Below, in pieces: positions 25,146 to 35,630 of a DNA stretch of 43,627 bases. The notes under the pieces are model-generated. The model saw only the letters and a list, made by a program, of their open reading frames with translations, had not been told where the DNA came from and made no database searches. A program made the position numbers and the translations under genes. Positions within the stretch are counted from its first letter, which is position 1. Each line of letters begins with the position of its first letter. Origin of the DNA: Acidimicrobiaceae bacterium (GTDB taxonomy: Bacteria > Actinomycetota > Acidimicrobiia > Acidimicrobiales > Aldehydirespiratoraceae); assembly GCA_009843915.1 (NCBI GenBank), contig VYCM01000034.1:1-43627 (forward strand). Reading direction: 5' to 3'.

Positions 25146-26752
25146 ATGACCGTCTTGCGGGTCGTGCGGCGCGGCAGCGCGGCCGAGATGGAGCGCGAGC
25201 GGGCCATGCGGCTGGAGCCCCGCGACGACATCGTGGCCGAGCGGTCTGCGGGCGACGACCGCTACGAGGCCGTAGGCGGTCCTTTCCGACACTACGAGCG
25301 CCGCTTGCAGCTGACCGAGCTGGACTCTGGCCACCCCGGCACCGCTGACGGTGAGCGAGACGGCGGAAGGTACGAGCTCGTCGAGACCACCACCTACCGG
25401 CTCGCGGTGCCGGTGTGGGCCTGGTTGTTCCATTTTCCGGTGAGGCACGCGCTGCGGCACCGCCGGGCTGTCTACGCCTACTGGTGGGCACCCCCTGACC
25501 GGATCGACGCCCGCGCCTCGGCCGTGCTGGGGCTGCTGTGCACCGTCCAAGTACTGGACGGCTACCTGGGAACCGTCCTCTCCCAGACGCTCACGTTCGC
25601 GGCCGACGAGTTCGGCCACGGCAACACCGCTCAGGGGATCGTGCTGGCCGTGGTTCGGGTCGGCGTGCTGGTCGCGCTGGCCAGCGTGGCCCTGGCCGAC
25701 CGCCACGGCCGGAGACGCTTGCTGCTGGCGACCGGAGTTGCCAGCTGTGTCGTCACCGCGGTTGGGGCGCTGTCACCGGGACTGTGGTTCCTGGGAGCCA
25801 CGCAACTGCTGGCCCGGGGGTTGTCGACCGCCCTCGGGATCCTCATCGTGATAGTCGCCGCCGAGGAGATGCCAGCCCGGTCGAGGGCCTGGGCGATGTC
25901 GGTGCTGGTGCTGTGCGCCGGACTCGGATCCGGGATGGCCGTGTGGGTGCTACCGGTGGCCGACCTCCACATCTCGGCATGGCGCGCGGTGTACGTCGTC
26001 CCGCTGGCCGGCGTGGCCGTCATGGTCTGGGTGGGGCGGCACCTGCCCGAGAGCCGCCGCTTCGAGATGGCCGGCCCCGGATTCCAGCCCCGCGATGACC
26101 GCTCGACCGGCATCGCCTCCGACACCGAAGCCGCCGAACGGCGCCGCAGGCGGCTGGCGCTGCTGGCGGCTTCGGCGTTCCTGATCGCCATGTTCGCCGC
26201 CCCCGCTTCGGGCCTGCGCAACGACTTCCTCAAGGACGAGCGGGAGTTCTCCGCCGCAGCCATCTCGCTGTTCACCGTCGTCACCAACACCCCCATCGGC
26301 ATCGGCGTCCTCGCGGGCGGCTATCTGGCCGACCGGCGGGGTCGCCGTCCCGTCGGCGCGGCCGGCCTGGTGGCGGGCGCGGTGTTCGTCGCCTGGGCCT
26401 ATTTCACCGACGGCGCCGCGTTGTGGTCGCTGACCCTGGCCGGAGGGGTGCTGGGCGCGGTGGCTGTGCCCGCGCTGGCCGTCTACGGTCCGGAGCTGTT
26501 CGGCACGTACCGGCGGGGCCGGGCCAACGGCCTGATAGTCACTGTCGGCGTGGCCGGCAGCGCCCTGGGCCTCCTTGTGGCCGGGTGGCTGTCCGACGCG
26601 CTCGATGGGCGACTGGGGCCTGCCCTGGCCCTGCTGGCCGTCGGTCCGTTGGCGGTGGCCGCCCTGGTCGTGTGGAAATACCCGGAGACCGCCGGACAGG
26701 AACTCGAGGAACTCAACCCCGAGGACCGGGACCCGAGCGATCCGCAGGCCGG

Positions 26753-26756
<4 letters not shown>
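25146..26756 (+). CDS. MFS transporter with long N-terminal cytoplasmic extension
   Basis: A 536-aa member of the major facilitator superfamily. Twelve membrane segments start near [20 protein letters not shown] (about residue 125). The loop-2/3 motif A is present twice ([14 protein letters not shown] and [13 protein letters not shown]). The N-terminal 120 residues are unusual: charged, with an amphipathic stretch ([18 protein letters not shown]). Start ATG 25146 has GGAGG four bases upstream, one of the few good Shine-Dalgarno sequences outside the ABC block. Its TAG shares CTAG with the convergent glyA stop. The substrate is unknown; sugars or organic acids are possible. Confidence 0.88.
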
Positions 26757-28009
<1,253 letters not shown>

Positions 28010-28109
28010 TGGTTCCTCGATTCTCCTTCGGCGGGACGCAGCGGCCGGGATGCCTGGCCGCACGGTAGCGAGGCTCAGGGGACAAGCGGCGCCGCTCCTG
28101 TCGTGAAGA

Positions 28110-28562
28110 TCAGCCAGAGTTGCCCAGTGCGTCAAGCTTGGCGATGCGTGCTTGGTGGCGGCCACCGTCGAACCCAGCAACCAGCCAGGCGTCGAGCGCC
28201 TCGCGGGCCACCTCGGCGCCGGTGAGCCGCTCGCCTATGCAAAGCACGTTGGCATCGTTGTGGGCCCGGGCTAGGCGGGCTGAGGTCACGTCGTAGGCCA
28301 CCGCGGCCCGCACGCCCGCGATCTTGTTGGCCGCCATGGCGATGCCGTTGCCGCTGCCGCACACGCACAGGCCCAGGTCCACCTCGCCGGCAGCCACGGC
28401 CCGACCGACCGCCGCGCCGAAATCGGGGTAGTCCACCCTGTCGTCGGAGTGCGCGCCGCAGTCGGTCACATCGTGGCCGGAGGCCCGCAGATGCTCGGCC
28501 AGCGCCTGCTTGAGCCCGTAGCCGGCATGGTCGGCCCCCACCGCGATCCGCACGGCGGCCAT
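28110..28562 (-). CDS. rpiB: Ribose-5-phosphate isomerase B
   Basis: A 150-aa RpiB/LacAB family isomerase of the pentose phosphate pathway (ribose 5-phosphate to ribulose 5-phosphate). It shows [13 protein letters not shown] at the N-terminus, the catalytic-cysteine loop [20 protein letters not shown] and [15 protein letters not shown]. The ATG lies one base after the tsaC stop, so translation is probably coupled. Confidence 0.95.
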   Translation of the reverse strand: MAAVRIAVGADHAGYGLKQALAEHLRASGHDVTDCGAHSDDRVDYPDFGAAVGRAVAAGEVDLGLCVCGSGNGIAMAANKIAGVRAAVAYDVTSARLARAHNDANVLCIGERLTGAEVAREALDAWLVAGFDGGRHQARIAKLDALGNSG

Positions 28563-28563
28563 C

Positions 28564-29178
28564 CTAGGGGTCCAAGCGGGCGGCGACCGCGATGATCTCG
28601 TCGAGGCTGATCGGGCCCTCTCGCAGCACTGCTGGGGTCGATCCGGTCACGTCCACGACCGTGGAGGAAGCGCCCGGGCGCGGGCCGCCGTCGATGACAA
28701 GGCTCAAGGTCGGGAACAGGTCGGCCACACCCTGAGCAGTGGCCGGGGTAAGTCCCCCGTGGAGGTTGGCGCTTGTCACCGCCAACGGTCCCGGTCCGGC
28801 GATGGCCTGCATGGTGTCGTCGCCCGGCAGGCGCACCCCAATAGTCAAGCCCTTGCCAAGGTGCGGGGGCGCGCTGGCCGTACGGGCCGCCACGATGGTG
28901 AGCGGGCCGGGCCAGAAGTGCTCGGCCAACCTCCGGGCCGGCTCGTCGAGCTCCACCAACGATGCTGCTGCGGCCACGTCAGCGACCAGCACCGCGATGG
29001 TGCGGTCGGCGGGGCGCTGCTTGAGTTCGAAGAGTTGCTCGATCGCGCCGACGTCCGCCGCGTCGACGGCGAGTCCGTACACAGTGTCCGTAGGGACACC
29101 GACCGGCTCACCGTCCCGGAGCACACTCAGGGCCGCGGCTACCGCGGCCACCCGCTCCTCGGCGTTGACGGCTGGCAT
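28564..29178 (-). CDS. tsaC: L-threonylcarbamoyladenylate synthase (Sua5/YrdC family)
   Basis: A 204-aa enzyme that makes threonylcarbamoyl-AMP for the t6A37 modification of ANN-decoding tRNAs. The YrdC fold is clear: [55 protein letters not shown]. It lacks the C-terminal Sua5 domain, so it is the short TsaC form. I chose ATG 29178; the open frame to 29403 runs inside prmC. The gap to the prmC stop is 14 bases. Confidence 0.94.
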   Translation of the reverse strand: MPAVNAEERVAAVAAALSVLRDGEPVGVPTDTVYGLAVDAADVGAIEQLFELKQRPADRTIAVLVADVAAAASLVELDEPARRLAEHFWPGPLTIVAARTASAPPHLGKGLTIGVRLPGDDTMQAIAGPGPLAVTSANLHGGLTPATAQGVADLFPTLSLVIDGGPRPGASSTVVDVTGSTPAVLREGPISLDEIIAVAARLDP

Positions 29179-29192
29179 CACCCGCTGAGAAC

Positions 29193-30095
29193 TCAAGGCA
29201 GTCGCCCCATCACCACTCGCTCGAGTCCGGCCAGGTCGCGCTCGACCCGCACGTCTTCGAACCCGGCGCTCGAGACGAGAGTGGCCGACTCCTGGGCTCG
29301 ATGCGATGCCGCCTCCATGACCAGAGCCCCGCCGGGGCGCAGCCACTCCGAGGCTCCAGCCACTACCTGCTCGACGGCTTCGCGGCCGGTGGGCCCCGAC
29401 CACAGCGCCACCGCTGGCTCCCAGTCGGCCACCACCGCCGGGAGCTCCTCGCCAGTGCCGATGTAAGGCGGGTTCGACACCACCACGTCGATCGACCCCT
29501 GCAGCGCGCCCGGCAGGGCCTCAAACCAATCACCCTCATGCAGAGTCACCCGGGCCGCCGCCCGTCCCAGACCGGCGAGGTTCGCGCTGGCCACCGCCAG
29601 CGCGTCGGCCGACACGTCAGTGGCGTACACCCTGGCGGCAGGGCACTCGGCCGCCACGGACAGCGCGATGGCGCCCGATCCAGTGCCCAGATCGGCCACG
29701 ATCACCTCTCGGTCACCGCCCGGGGCGTCCGAGCGGCTCGCCACCTCGTCCGCTGCCAAGCCAGCCACGACCTCGGTCTCCGGCCGGGGAATGAGCACCC
29801 GGCGGTCCACCATCAAGTCGAGGGTCCTGAAGCTCCACGAGCCCACTACGTACTGCAAGGGCTCGCCCGCGCCCCGCCGTTCCAGCATCGAATAGAACCA
29901 AGCCGCAGCCCGTTTCGTAGCCGGCTCATCGAGAACGCCCTCAAACTCCGCGGGAGCTGCCCCGGCAGCGGTCTCTACGATGCGCCGAGCGTCGATGTCG
30001 GGCGAGTCCACACCGTCGGTTCCGGCCAGGCGCTGCCTCGCCTCGTCAAAGAGGCTGCGCCAGCAGACGGCATCGACAGTCGAGACCACCGGCAT
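29193..30095 (-). CDS. prmC: Release factor glutamine methyltransferase PrmC
   Basis: A 300-aa S-adenosylmethionine enzyme that methylates the Gln of the GGQ motif in release factors. Motifs: LIPRPETEVV (102-111), ADLGTGSGAIALS (134-146) and the catalytic NPPY (208-211). It lies 11 bases after prfA, its substrate protein, in the usual order. The N-terminal RF-binding helical domain is present (residues about 1-90, with EPLQYVVGSWSF at its end). Confidence 0.95.
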   Translation of the reverse strand: MPVVSTVDAVCWRSLFDEARQRLAGTDGVDSPDIDARRIVETAAGAAPAEFEGVLDEPATKRAAAWFYSMLERRGAGEPLQYVVGSWSFRTLDLMVDRRVLIPRPETEVVAGLAADEVASRSDAPGGDREVIVADLGTGSGAIALSVAAECPAARVYATDVSADALAVASANLAGLGRAAARVTLHEGDWFEALPGALQGSIDVVVSNPPYIGTGEELPAVVADWEPAVALWSGPTGREAVEQVVAGASEWLRPGGALVMEAASHRAQESATLVSSAGFEDVRVERDLAGLERVVMGRLP

Positions 30096-30106
30096 CCCGC
30101 TGGACC

Positions 30107-31177
30107 TCAGGCGTCGTCGCCAGCGGCCAGCAGCGTCCGCTGCTCGTCCTGCACCAGAGCGTCGCTCAACTCGTCGAGCTCGCCGGCCAGCACCCGGTCG
30201 AGCTTGTAGAGCGTGACCCCGATGCGATGGTCGGTGACCCGGTTCTCCTTCATGTTGTAGGTGCGGATCTTCTCGGACCGGTCGCCGCCGCCGACCTGGC
30301 CCCGGCGCATGGCCGACTGCTCGGCCGAGGCCCGGTCCTGCTCGGCCTGCAACAGCCTCGACCGCAGCACCCTCAGCGCCTTCTGCTTGTTCTGGAGCTG
30401 GCTCTTCTCGTCCTGCATGGCCACCACCAGGCCGCTGGGCAGGTGGGTTATCCGCACCGCCGAGTCGGTGGTGTTCACCGACTGTCCACCTGGTCCCGAC
30501 GAGCGGAAGACGTCGACCTGCAGCTCGGCATCGTCGATCCTCACGTCGACTTCCTCGGCCTCCGGCAGCACCGACACCGTGGCCGACGACGTGTGGACCC
30601 GGCCCTGCGACTCGGTCACCGGCACCCGCTGCACCCGGTGGGTGCCCGCCTCGTGCTTCATGCGGGTCCAGGCCTGATCGCCGGAGATGAGTCCGCTCAC
30701 CTCGGTGTACCCCCCGAGGTCCGACGGCGAAGCGGCCAGCGGTTCCAGCTTCCAGCGCCGTCGCTTGGCGAACGCCTGGTACATGCCGAACAGGTCGCGG
30801 GCGAACAGGTTGGCCTCCTCGCCACCGGCCGCGCCGCGTATCTCGACAATCACGTTGCGGCCCTCGTTGGGGTCGGGCGGGAGCAGCAGGACCCTCAACT
30901 CCTCGGTGGCCACCTCGGCGGCCGCCTCGAGCTCGTCGATCATCTCTCGCAGTTCGGCCCTCTCGGCTGCGTCGGCCGCGCCGTGCATGCGGCGAGCCTC
31001 GTCGAGGTCGTCCTGGACCGAGCGGAGCCGCTGTCCCGTGGCCACGATCTCGCTGAGTTGCTTGTGGCGGCGACCCAGTTCGGCCAGACGGCGCGGGTCG
31101 GACTGCACCGCGGGGTCACCCAGGCGCATCTCCACATCCCTCAGCTCGTTCTCGAGGCCGGCTATCCGCTCCAGCAT
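30107..31177 (-). CDS. prfA: Peptide chain release factor 1
   Basis: A 356-aa class I release factor that reads UAA and UAG. The peptidyl-hydrolysis motif GGQ is at 230-232 (SGPGGQSVNT). The codon-recognition tripeptide is PVT at 186-188 (HRVQRVPVTESQGRVH), the PxT of RF1 rather than the SPF of RF2. TAGTCT lies 6 bases before the ATG. It is the first gene of the five-gene minus-strand series. Confidence 0.96.
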   Translation of the reverse strand: MLERIAGLENELRDVEMRLGDPAVQSDPRRLAELGRRHKQLSEIVATGQRLRSVQDDLDEARRMHGAADAAERAELREMIDELEAAAEVATEELRVLLLPPDPNEGRNVIVEIRGAAGGEEANLFARDLFGMYQAFAKRRRWKLEPLAASPSDLGGYTEVSGLISGDQAWTRMKHEAGTHRVQRVPVTESQGRVHTSSATVSVLPEAEEVDVRIDDAELQVDVFRSSGPGGQSVNTTDSAVRITHLPSGLVVAMQDEKSQLQNKQKALRVLRSRLLQAEQDRASAEQSAMRRGQVGGGDRSEKIRTYNMKENRVTDHRIGVTLYKLDRVLAGELDELSDALVQDEQRTLLAAGDDA

Positions 31178-31183
31178 GGTTCG

Positions 31184-31189
31184 AGACTA
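31184..31189 (-). promoter_or_regulatory. -10-like TAGTCT before prfA
   Basis: TAGTCT, 6 bases, then ATG of prfA. A probable leaderless start for the prfA-glyA series. Confidence 0.45.
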
Positions 31190-31227
31190 CCGGCCCCACC
31201 GGTGCGCTCTGGGCGGTCCGACAGGTA

Positions 31228-31815
31228 TCAGAGCGAGGCCAGGAAGGAGTCGACCACGGCCACGATCTCGGCGTCGACCCCTCGTTTAGGGCTGTGGCCC
31301 TGGCCCTCGAGCCAGTGGACGGTCACATCGCCGGAGATCGCTCCGACGTGGGCCGCGAACTCCTCGGGCGTGCCGAACGGGTCGCGGTCGCCGTTCACAA
31401 GCAGCGTGGGCACGTCCATGCCGCTGAAGTGCTCGACCCGCAGCTTCTCGGGCTTGCCCGGGGGGTGCAACGGGTAGCTGAGCAGCACCAGCCCGGCCGC
31501 GGCCAGCCCCTCGGCCACCGCCATGGAGCACATGCGGCCCCCCATCGAGCGCCCGCCCAGCACGAGCCGGTCGATGGTGGTCCCGAGGTCGGAGGCGAAC
31601 GCTTCGGCCTCGGCGCGGACCGTCCCGATCAGTTTCGGTGCCCGGTCCGGGAACCGCCTGCCCTCACGCCGGTACGGGAACTCGACGCGGCGCACCGGCA
31701 TACCAAGGCCCTCCTCCAAGGCGACGAGCGTGTGCTGGTCGGCGCCCCCGCCCGCCCCGTGGGTCAACAGCAGCCCGGCCACCGCGGTGGGCTTATTGTC
31801 GGAGCCTGGCTGCAT
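31228..31815 (-). CDS. Alpha/beta hydrolase, KANL3/TEX30-like
   Basis: A 195-aa cytoplasmic alpha/beta-hydrolase. The oxyanion strand is LLLTHGAGGGADQ, the nucleophile is Ser90 in LGGRSMGGR, the acid is in NGDRDPFG and the base is His174 in GQGHSPKRG. This matches the small dienelactone-hydrolase-like KANL3/TEX30 group, whose bacterial members are uncharacterised. Start ATG 31815 is the first ATG before the conserved region, but GAGGG abuts it with no spacing, so the start is less certain. It is divergent from the choline sulfatase. Confidence 0.83.
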   Translation of the reverse strand: MQPGSDNKPTAVAGLLLTHGAGGGADQHTLVALEEGLGMPVRRVEFPYRREGRRFPDRAPKLIGTVRAEAEAFASDLGTTIDRLVLGGRSMGGRMCSMAVAEGLAAAGLVLLSYPLHPPGKPEKLRVEHFSGMDVPTLLVNGDRDPFGTPEEFAAHVGAISGDVTVHWLEGQGHSPKRGVDAEIVAVVDSFLASL

Positions 31816-31863
31816 CCCTCGAAGAATACGTTCGGATGGCCTGCCTGCCTTCGGCGGCAGAAC

Positions 31864-31869
31864 TAGCGT
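31864..31869 (+). promoter_or_regulatory. -10-like TAGCGT before the sulfatase gene
   Basis: TAGCGT, 6 bases, then ATG 31876. The same hexamer precedes the GH15 gene. Confidence 0.45.
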
Positions 31870-31875
31870 CCGGCC

Positions 31876-33396
31876 ATGGACAGACCCAACATCCTGGTGG
31901 TCATGGCCGATCAGCTGGCCCCTCACTTCACCGGCGCCTACGGGCATCCTCTGGTTCGCACTCCCGCTATGGATGCGCTGGCCGAGCGTGGAGTCCGCTT
32001 CGACGCCGCCTACTGCAGCTCGCCGTTGTGCGCACCGTCGCGGTTCTCGATGATGTCGGGGCGGCTCGCGTCGGAGATCGGGGCGTTCGACAACGGAGCC
32101 GAGTTCACGGCCTCGATCCCCACCATGGCCCACTACCTGCGGCTGGCCGGCTACCGCACCACGCTGTCGGGAAAGATGCACTTCGTCGGACCCGACCAGC
32201 TTCACGGCTTCGAGGAGCGCCTCACCACCGACGTCTACCCGTCCGGCTTCGCCTGGGCCGCCAACTGGGACGCGGCCGCCCAGCATCCCGGCAAGTGGTA
32301 CTACGACTTCGAGTCGGTGACCGGGGCCGGACCGGTGCTGGCGAACTTCCAGATCGACTACGACGACGAGGTCGGGTTCACCGCGGTGCGCCGCCTCTAC
32401 GACTTGGCACGGCCCCACACCGATGAGCGGCCGTTCTTCCTGGTGGCGTCGTTCATCCATCCCCACGACCCCTACGAGGCCCGTCCCGAGTGGTGGAACC
32501 TCTACGACCACGACGACATCGACCTGCCCGATCCCATCCGCGACGAGGAGGTCGACCCCCACACCCTGCGCATCCGCCAGGGCACCCAGGGCGACACCGC
32601 CGGCTATACGGCGGCCCATTACCGCACCGCCCGCCACGGGTACTACGCCGCCACCAGCTATTTCGACTCCTGGCTGGGCCGCCTGGTCGATGCGCTGGCG
32701 GAGACCGGCCGCCTGGACGACACGGTGGTCATCGTCACCAGCGACCACGGCGACATGCTGGGCGACCGGGGGGTGTTCTTCAAGATGTCGTTCTTCGAGC
32801 GCTCGGCCCGGGTGCCGCTGATCATGGCCGGGCCCGGCATTCCCGAGGGCACGACCGTCCCCAACGCATGCTCGCTGCTCGACCTTCTGCCCACCCTGCT
32901 CGACATCGCCTCCGACGGCGGCTCGTGGCCCGAGTTCGACACGCCGATCTCGGGGCGCAGCCTCTGGGAACTGGCCTGCGGCGGCACCGACGACCTCGAC
33001 GAGACGGTCGGCGAGTACATGGCCGTGTTGACGTCGCATCCGCTCTTCATGATCCGCCGGGGCCGCCACAAGTACATCCACTGCGACTCCGATCCCCCGC
33101 TGCTCTACGACGTCGAGGCCGACCCGCTTGAGCGCACCAACCTGGCTGACGAACCCGGCTGCGCCGAGCTGGCCGCAGCATTCGCAGCCGAGACCGTGCA
33201 GCGTTGGGACAGCGCGGCCATCCGCGAGCGGGTGCTCGCCTCCCAGCGGTCCCGGCGCGCCATCCAAGCTGCGATCGGCGCCAACGGGCCCGGCTGGGAC
33301 TACCGGCCCGAGCGCGACGCCAACACCGAGTACGTGCGCGACCACACGACCTACGCCCAGATCGGCACGCGGAGCCGGATCAGCCTCCCAGCCTGA
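31876..33396 (+). CDS. betC: Choline sulfatase
   Basis: A 506-aa type I sulfatase that splits choline O-sulfate into choline and sulfate. The N-terminus NILVVMADQLAPHF gives metal ligands. The sulfatase signature is CAPSRFSMMSG, with Cys52 as the residue converted to formylglycine. The late metal site is VTSDHGDMLGDRG. The C-terminal 60 residues (SAAIRERVLASQRSRRAIQA, then WDYRPERDANTEYVRD) match the choline-sulfatase C-terminal domain, which separates BetC from other sulfatases. There is no signal peptide, as is usual for this cytoplasmic enzyme. No formylglycine-generating enzyme gene or choline oxidation genes are seen in the window. Confidence 0.9.
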   Translation: MDRPNILVVMADQLAPHFTGAYGHPLVRTPAMDALAERGVRFDAAYCSSPLCAPSRFSMMSGRLASEIGAFDNGAEFTASIPTMAHYLRLAGYRTTLSGKMHFVGPDQLHGFEERLTTDVYPSGFAWAANWDAAAQHPGKWYYDFESVTGAGPVLANFQIDYDDEVGFTAVRRLYDLARPHTDERPFFLVASFIHPHDPYEARPEWWNLYDHDDIDLPDPIRDEEVDPHTLRIRQGTQGDTAGYTAAHYRTARHGYYAATSYFDSWLGRLVDALAETGRLDDTVVIVTSDHGDMLGDRGVFFKMSFFERSARVPLIMAGPGIPEGTTVPNACSLLDLLPTLLDIASDGGSWPEFDTPISGRSLWELACGGTDDLDETVGEYMAVLTSHPLFMIRRGRHKYIHCDSDPPLLYDVEADPLERTNLADEPGCAELAAAFAAETVQRWDSAAIRERVLASQRSRRAIQAAIGANGPGWDYRPERDANTEYVRDHTTYAQIGTRSRISLPA

Positions 33397-33414
33397 ACCG
33401 CTGAGAGGCTCGGC

Positions 33415-34434
33415 TCAGATGGCCTTGATGGCGGCCATTGCCGCCTGCCAGCGGTCGGGATCGCCTTTGAAGGGGGCGTAGAACGAGATCCGGCTGATGA
33501 CGTCTCCGTACCGGCGGGCGAGTTCGGGGGCGACTTCCTCGGGCGCGGCAACCACCGCGAACGTGTTGAGGATCTCGTCGTCGATGAGGGTGCCCATCTC
33601 AACCCACTGTCCCCGTTTGGACAGCGTGTTGAGCTCTACCTGGAGGTCGCCCCAGCCGTGGATCTCCAGCACCGGTCGGTAGGCGGGCGTGGAGCCGTAG
33701 AAGGCGATCTGCTGGCGGGTGGCGGCCGCGGCCCTCTCGATCTCCTCGTCAGTCTCGCCTGTCACGACGAACGACGGTCCGGCTATCTCGTAGCCGTCCA
33801 TCGAGGCCCCGGCTCGTGCCCGGCCCCGCTCCAGCGCGGGCAGCGTGACCTCGCGCAGATACCTCTCAGTGGTGAACGGGTGGCACAGGAACCCGTCACA
33901 CACCTCGCCGGCGACCTCGGTCATCAGCGGGCCCACCCCGGCCAGGAAGATCGGCGGCGGCCCGAAGTCGCCCAGGTCGCTGGCGCGGGGCGTGAACATC
34001 GGCCTCATCAGCGTGTGCCTGTAGAACTCGCCCTCGAAGCGAAGGCGTGTGCCGTGCAGCCAGGCGTCCCAGATGGCCCGGACAGCCTGCACCATCTCGC
34101 GCATGCGGGCCGCGGGCTTGCTCCATTCCATCGAGAAGCGCTTGGTGATGTGGGGTTTGATCTGGCTGCCGAGCCCGAGCACGAACCGGCCCTGCGACAG
34201 GGTCTGCAGATCCCAGCCGATGTTGGCCAGCAGCATCGGGTTGCGAGCGAACGCCACCGCGATGGCGGTGCCCAGCTCGATCTCGGTGGTCTGGGCGGCA
34301 GCCGCCGCCAGCGGCAGGAACGGGTCGTGGGGGCCCTCCGCGGTCCAGGCGCCCGAGTAGCCTGCCGCCTCCAGGTCGGCAGCTGCGGTGCCCGTCTCGG
34401 TGATCGAGCCGAGCAGCAATGAATCGATCTTCAT
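33415..34434 (-). CDS. LLM-class F420-dependent oxidoreductase
   Basis: A 339-aa luciferase-like TIM-barrel enzyme. It has TLSQGRFVLGLGSQIKPHI, the GEFYRHTL segment and PPPIFLAGVGPLMTEVAGEV, which fit the actinobacterial F420-using subgroup (TIGR03617-like). F420 as cofactor is inferred from family, not from a residue I can prove. TACTGT lies 8 bases before the ATG. It is divergent from the next gene with a 16-base overlap at the start codons. The neighbourhood of a sulfatase and a TauD-like enzyme would also fit a monooxygenase of organosulfur compounds. Confidence 0.88.
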   Translation of the reverse strand: MKIDSLLLGSITETGTAAADLEAAGYSGAWTAEGPHDPFLPLAAAAAQTTEIELGTAIAVAFARNPMLLANIGWDLQTLSQGRFVLGLGSQIKPHITKRFSMEWSKPAARMREMVQAVRAIWDAWLHGTRLRFEGEFYRHTLMRPMFTPRASDLGDFGPPPIFLAGVGPLMTEVAGEVCDGFLCHPFTTERYLREVTLPALERGRARAGASMDGYEIAGPSFVVTGETDEEIERAAAATRQQIAFYGSTPAYRPVLEIHGWGDLQVELNTLSKRGQWVEMGTLIDDEILNTFAVVAAPEEVAPELARRYGDVISRISFYAPFKGDPDRWQAAMAAIKAI

Positions 34435-35594
34435 GGCGGGCGACAGTACTTCGGGAACGCCTAGCCTCAGCGCTCATCGCTGCACGCGCTCACTCCACCG
34501 GCGAGGATCTGTACCGGATCGTGTGCGAATACGCCGCGCTCGGGCACCACCGGTCGGGCACAGACCGCGACGTTGCCACGACGGAGTGGTTTGTTGATCT
34601 GATGAGCGACCTGGGGGAGGTCATCAGCTCGACGGTGGAGTTCGAGCGATACGACGTGGCTAGCGAACTCTCCGCCGGTGAGCGTCCGATCGACCACTTG
34701 GCCCTGTACTACGAGTTCACCGGTGACGTCGATACCTCGGATGTGGCTGTGCGACGGTTCGACCCCCTCGGGGGCGGGTTCTGTGACGTGGCCGACGAAC
34801 TCATCGAGGAGACCAGGCAGGATGGATATGAGGCGCTGGTGATCTGCACCGACCACCCGGACGGTGAGCTGGTCGCCATCAACCGGGAACTGGCTGCTGG
34901 CCCTTCCGGGTTGCCGACCGTCCTGGTGGCTGGACGCCACTACGACACTCTGGCCTCGTCGGCCGTTCGCCTGCGGCTCCGGGCGGGGCTAGTCGCGGGT
35001 CGCACCGCCAACATCGAGGTGAGCAACGACCAGCCGGGGCGCCAGCTGGTGCTTACCACCCCGCTCAATGGCTGGTTCGGCGCGGCCGGCGAGCGAGGAA
35101 CCGGCATTGCCGTACTGCGCCATGTGGCCGAGCGGCTTGCCGACCGCCCGTTGACGGTGGTCGCCACCGGGGGTCACGAGCTGGGCTACATGGGCGCGTA
35201 CGCCTGGGTCGACCGGTGCGCCGAGCCGCCGGCGTGCATTGCGCACATCGGTGCGTCGCTCGCCGTGGAGACCGCTGTCGGGGGCGGCCGCCGACTCATC
35301 GACAGCCGGATCGCCATGACCACACTGGGCGAATCAACCGCCCGTCGGGTGGCCGCGGCCCTCGATGACGCCGGGATCACGCTGCGCTGTGACTCCGACA
35401 AGTGGCTCGGCGAGGGTGAGGCGTGGAGTCTCCTGGGCGTCCCGGTGCTGTCGACGACGGGCGCCGGGCCGGATTTTCACACCCCGTCCGACACACCCGA
35501 GCGGGCTACGTCACCGGGCGCCCTAGCCACGGTCGCCGACGCCGTGCATCGGGCTGTGGCCGCTTTCTGCGACGCCACTACGGTCTGCTCGTAG
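34419..35594 (+). CDS. M28 peptidase-like protein with degenerate metal site
   Basis: A 391-aa protein with the outline of an M28 aminopeptidase: a PA-like insert (about 90-200), then the metallopeptidase core. The core parts are TTPLNGWFGAAGERGTGI (213-230), TGGHELGYMGAY (250-261) and DFHTPSDTPE (352-361). In active M28 enzymes these read HxD, GAxDNxSG and GGEE. Here they are PLN, GAAGERG and GGHE, so at least two metal ligands and the catalytic Glu appear to be missing. The final His354 remains. Start ATG 34419 overlaps the divergent LLM start by 16 bases and is uncertain; a TAGCCT at 34462-34467 suggests transcription may begin later. Confidence 0.75.
   Translation: MNRSSWRATVLRERLASALIAARAHSTGEDLYRIVCEYAALGHHRSGTDRDVATTEWFVDLMSDLGEVISSTVEFERYDVASELSAGERPIDHLALYYEFTGDVDTSDVAVRRFDPLGGGFCDVADELIEETRQDGYEALVICTDHPDGELVAINRELAAGPSGLPTVLVAGRHYDTLASSAVRLRLRAGLVAGRTANIEVSNDQPGRQLVLTTPLNGWFGAAGERGTGIAVLRHVAERLADRPLTVVATGGHELGYMGAYAWVDRCAEPPACIAHIGASLAVETAVGGGRRLIDSRIAMTTLGESTARRVAAALDDAGITLRCDSDKWLGEGEAWSLLGVPVLSTTGAGPDFHTPSDTPERATSPGALATVADAVHRAVAAFCDATTVCS
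34443..34448 (-). promoter_or_regulatory. -10-like TACTGT before the LLM gene
   Basis: TACTGT, 8 bases, then ATG 34434. Confidence 0.35.
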
Positions 35595-35630
35595 GTTCAT
35601 AGGCTCAAGCAGGACTCAAGGGAGTACGGC

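Noticed and set aside
28010-28109. Glycine riboswitch upstream of glyA
   Set aside because: The 100-base gap after rpiB shows no tandem aptamer pattern or expression-platform hairpin; only a GAGGAA ribosome-binding site is evident.
31816-33345. Minus-strand extension of the small hydrolase across betC
   Set aside because: Antisense to choline sulfatase; the conserved hydrolase fold starts only at ATG 31815.
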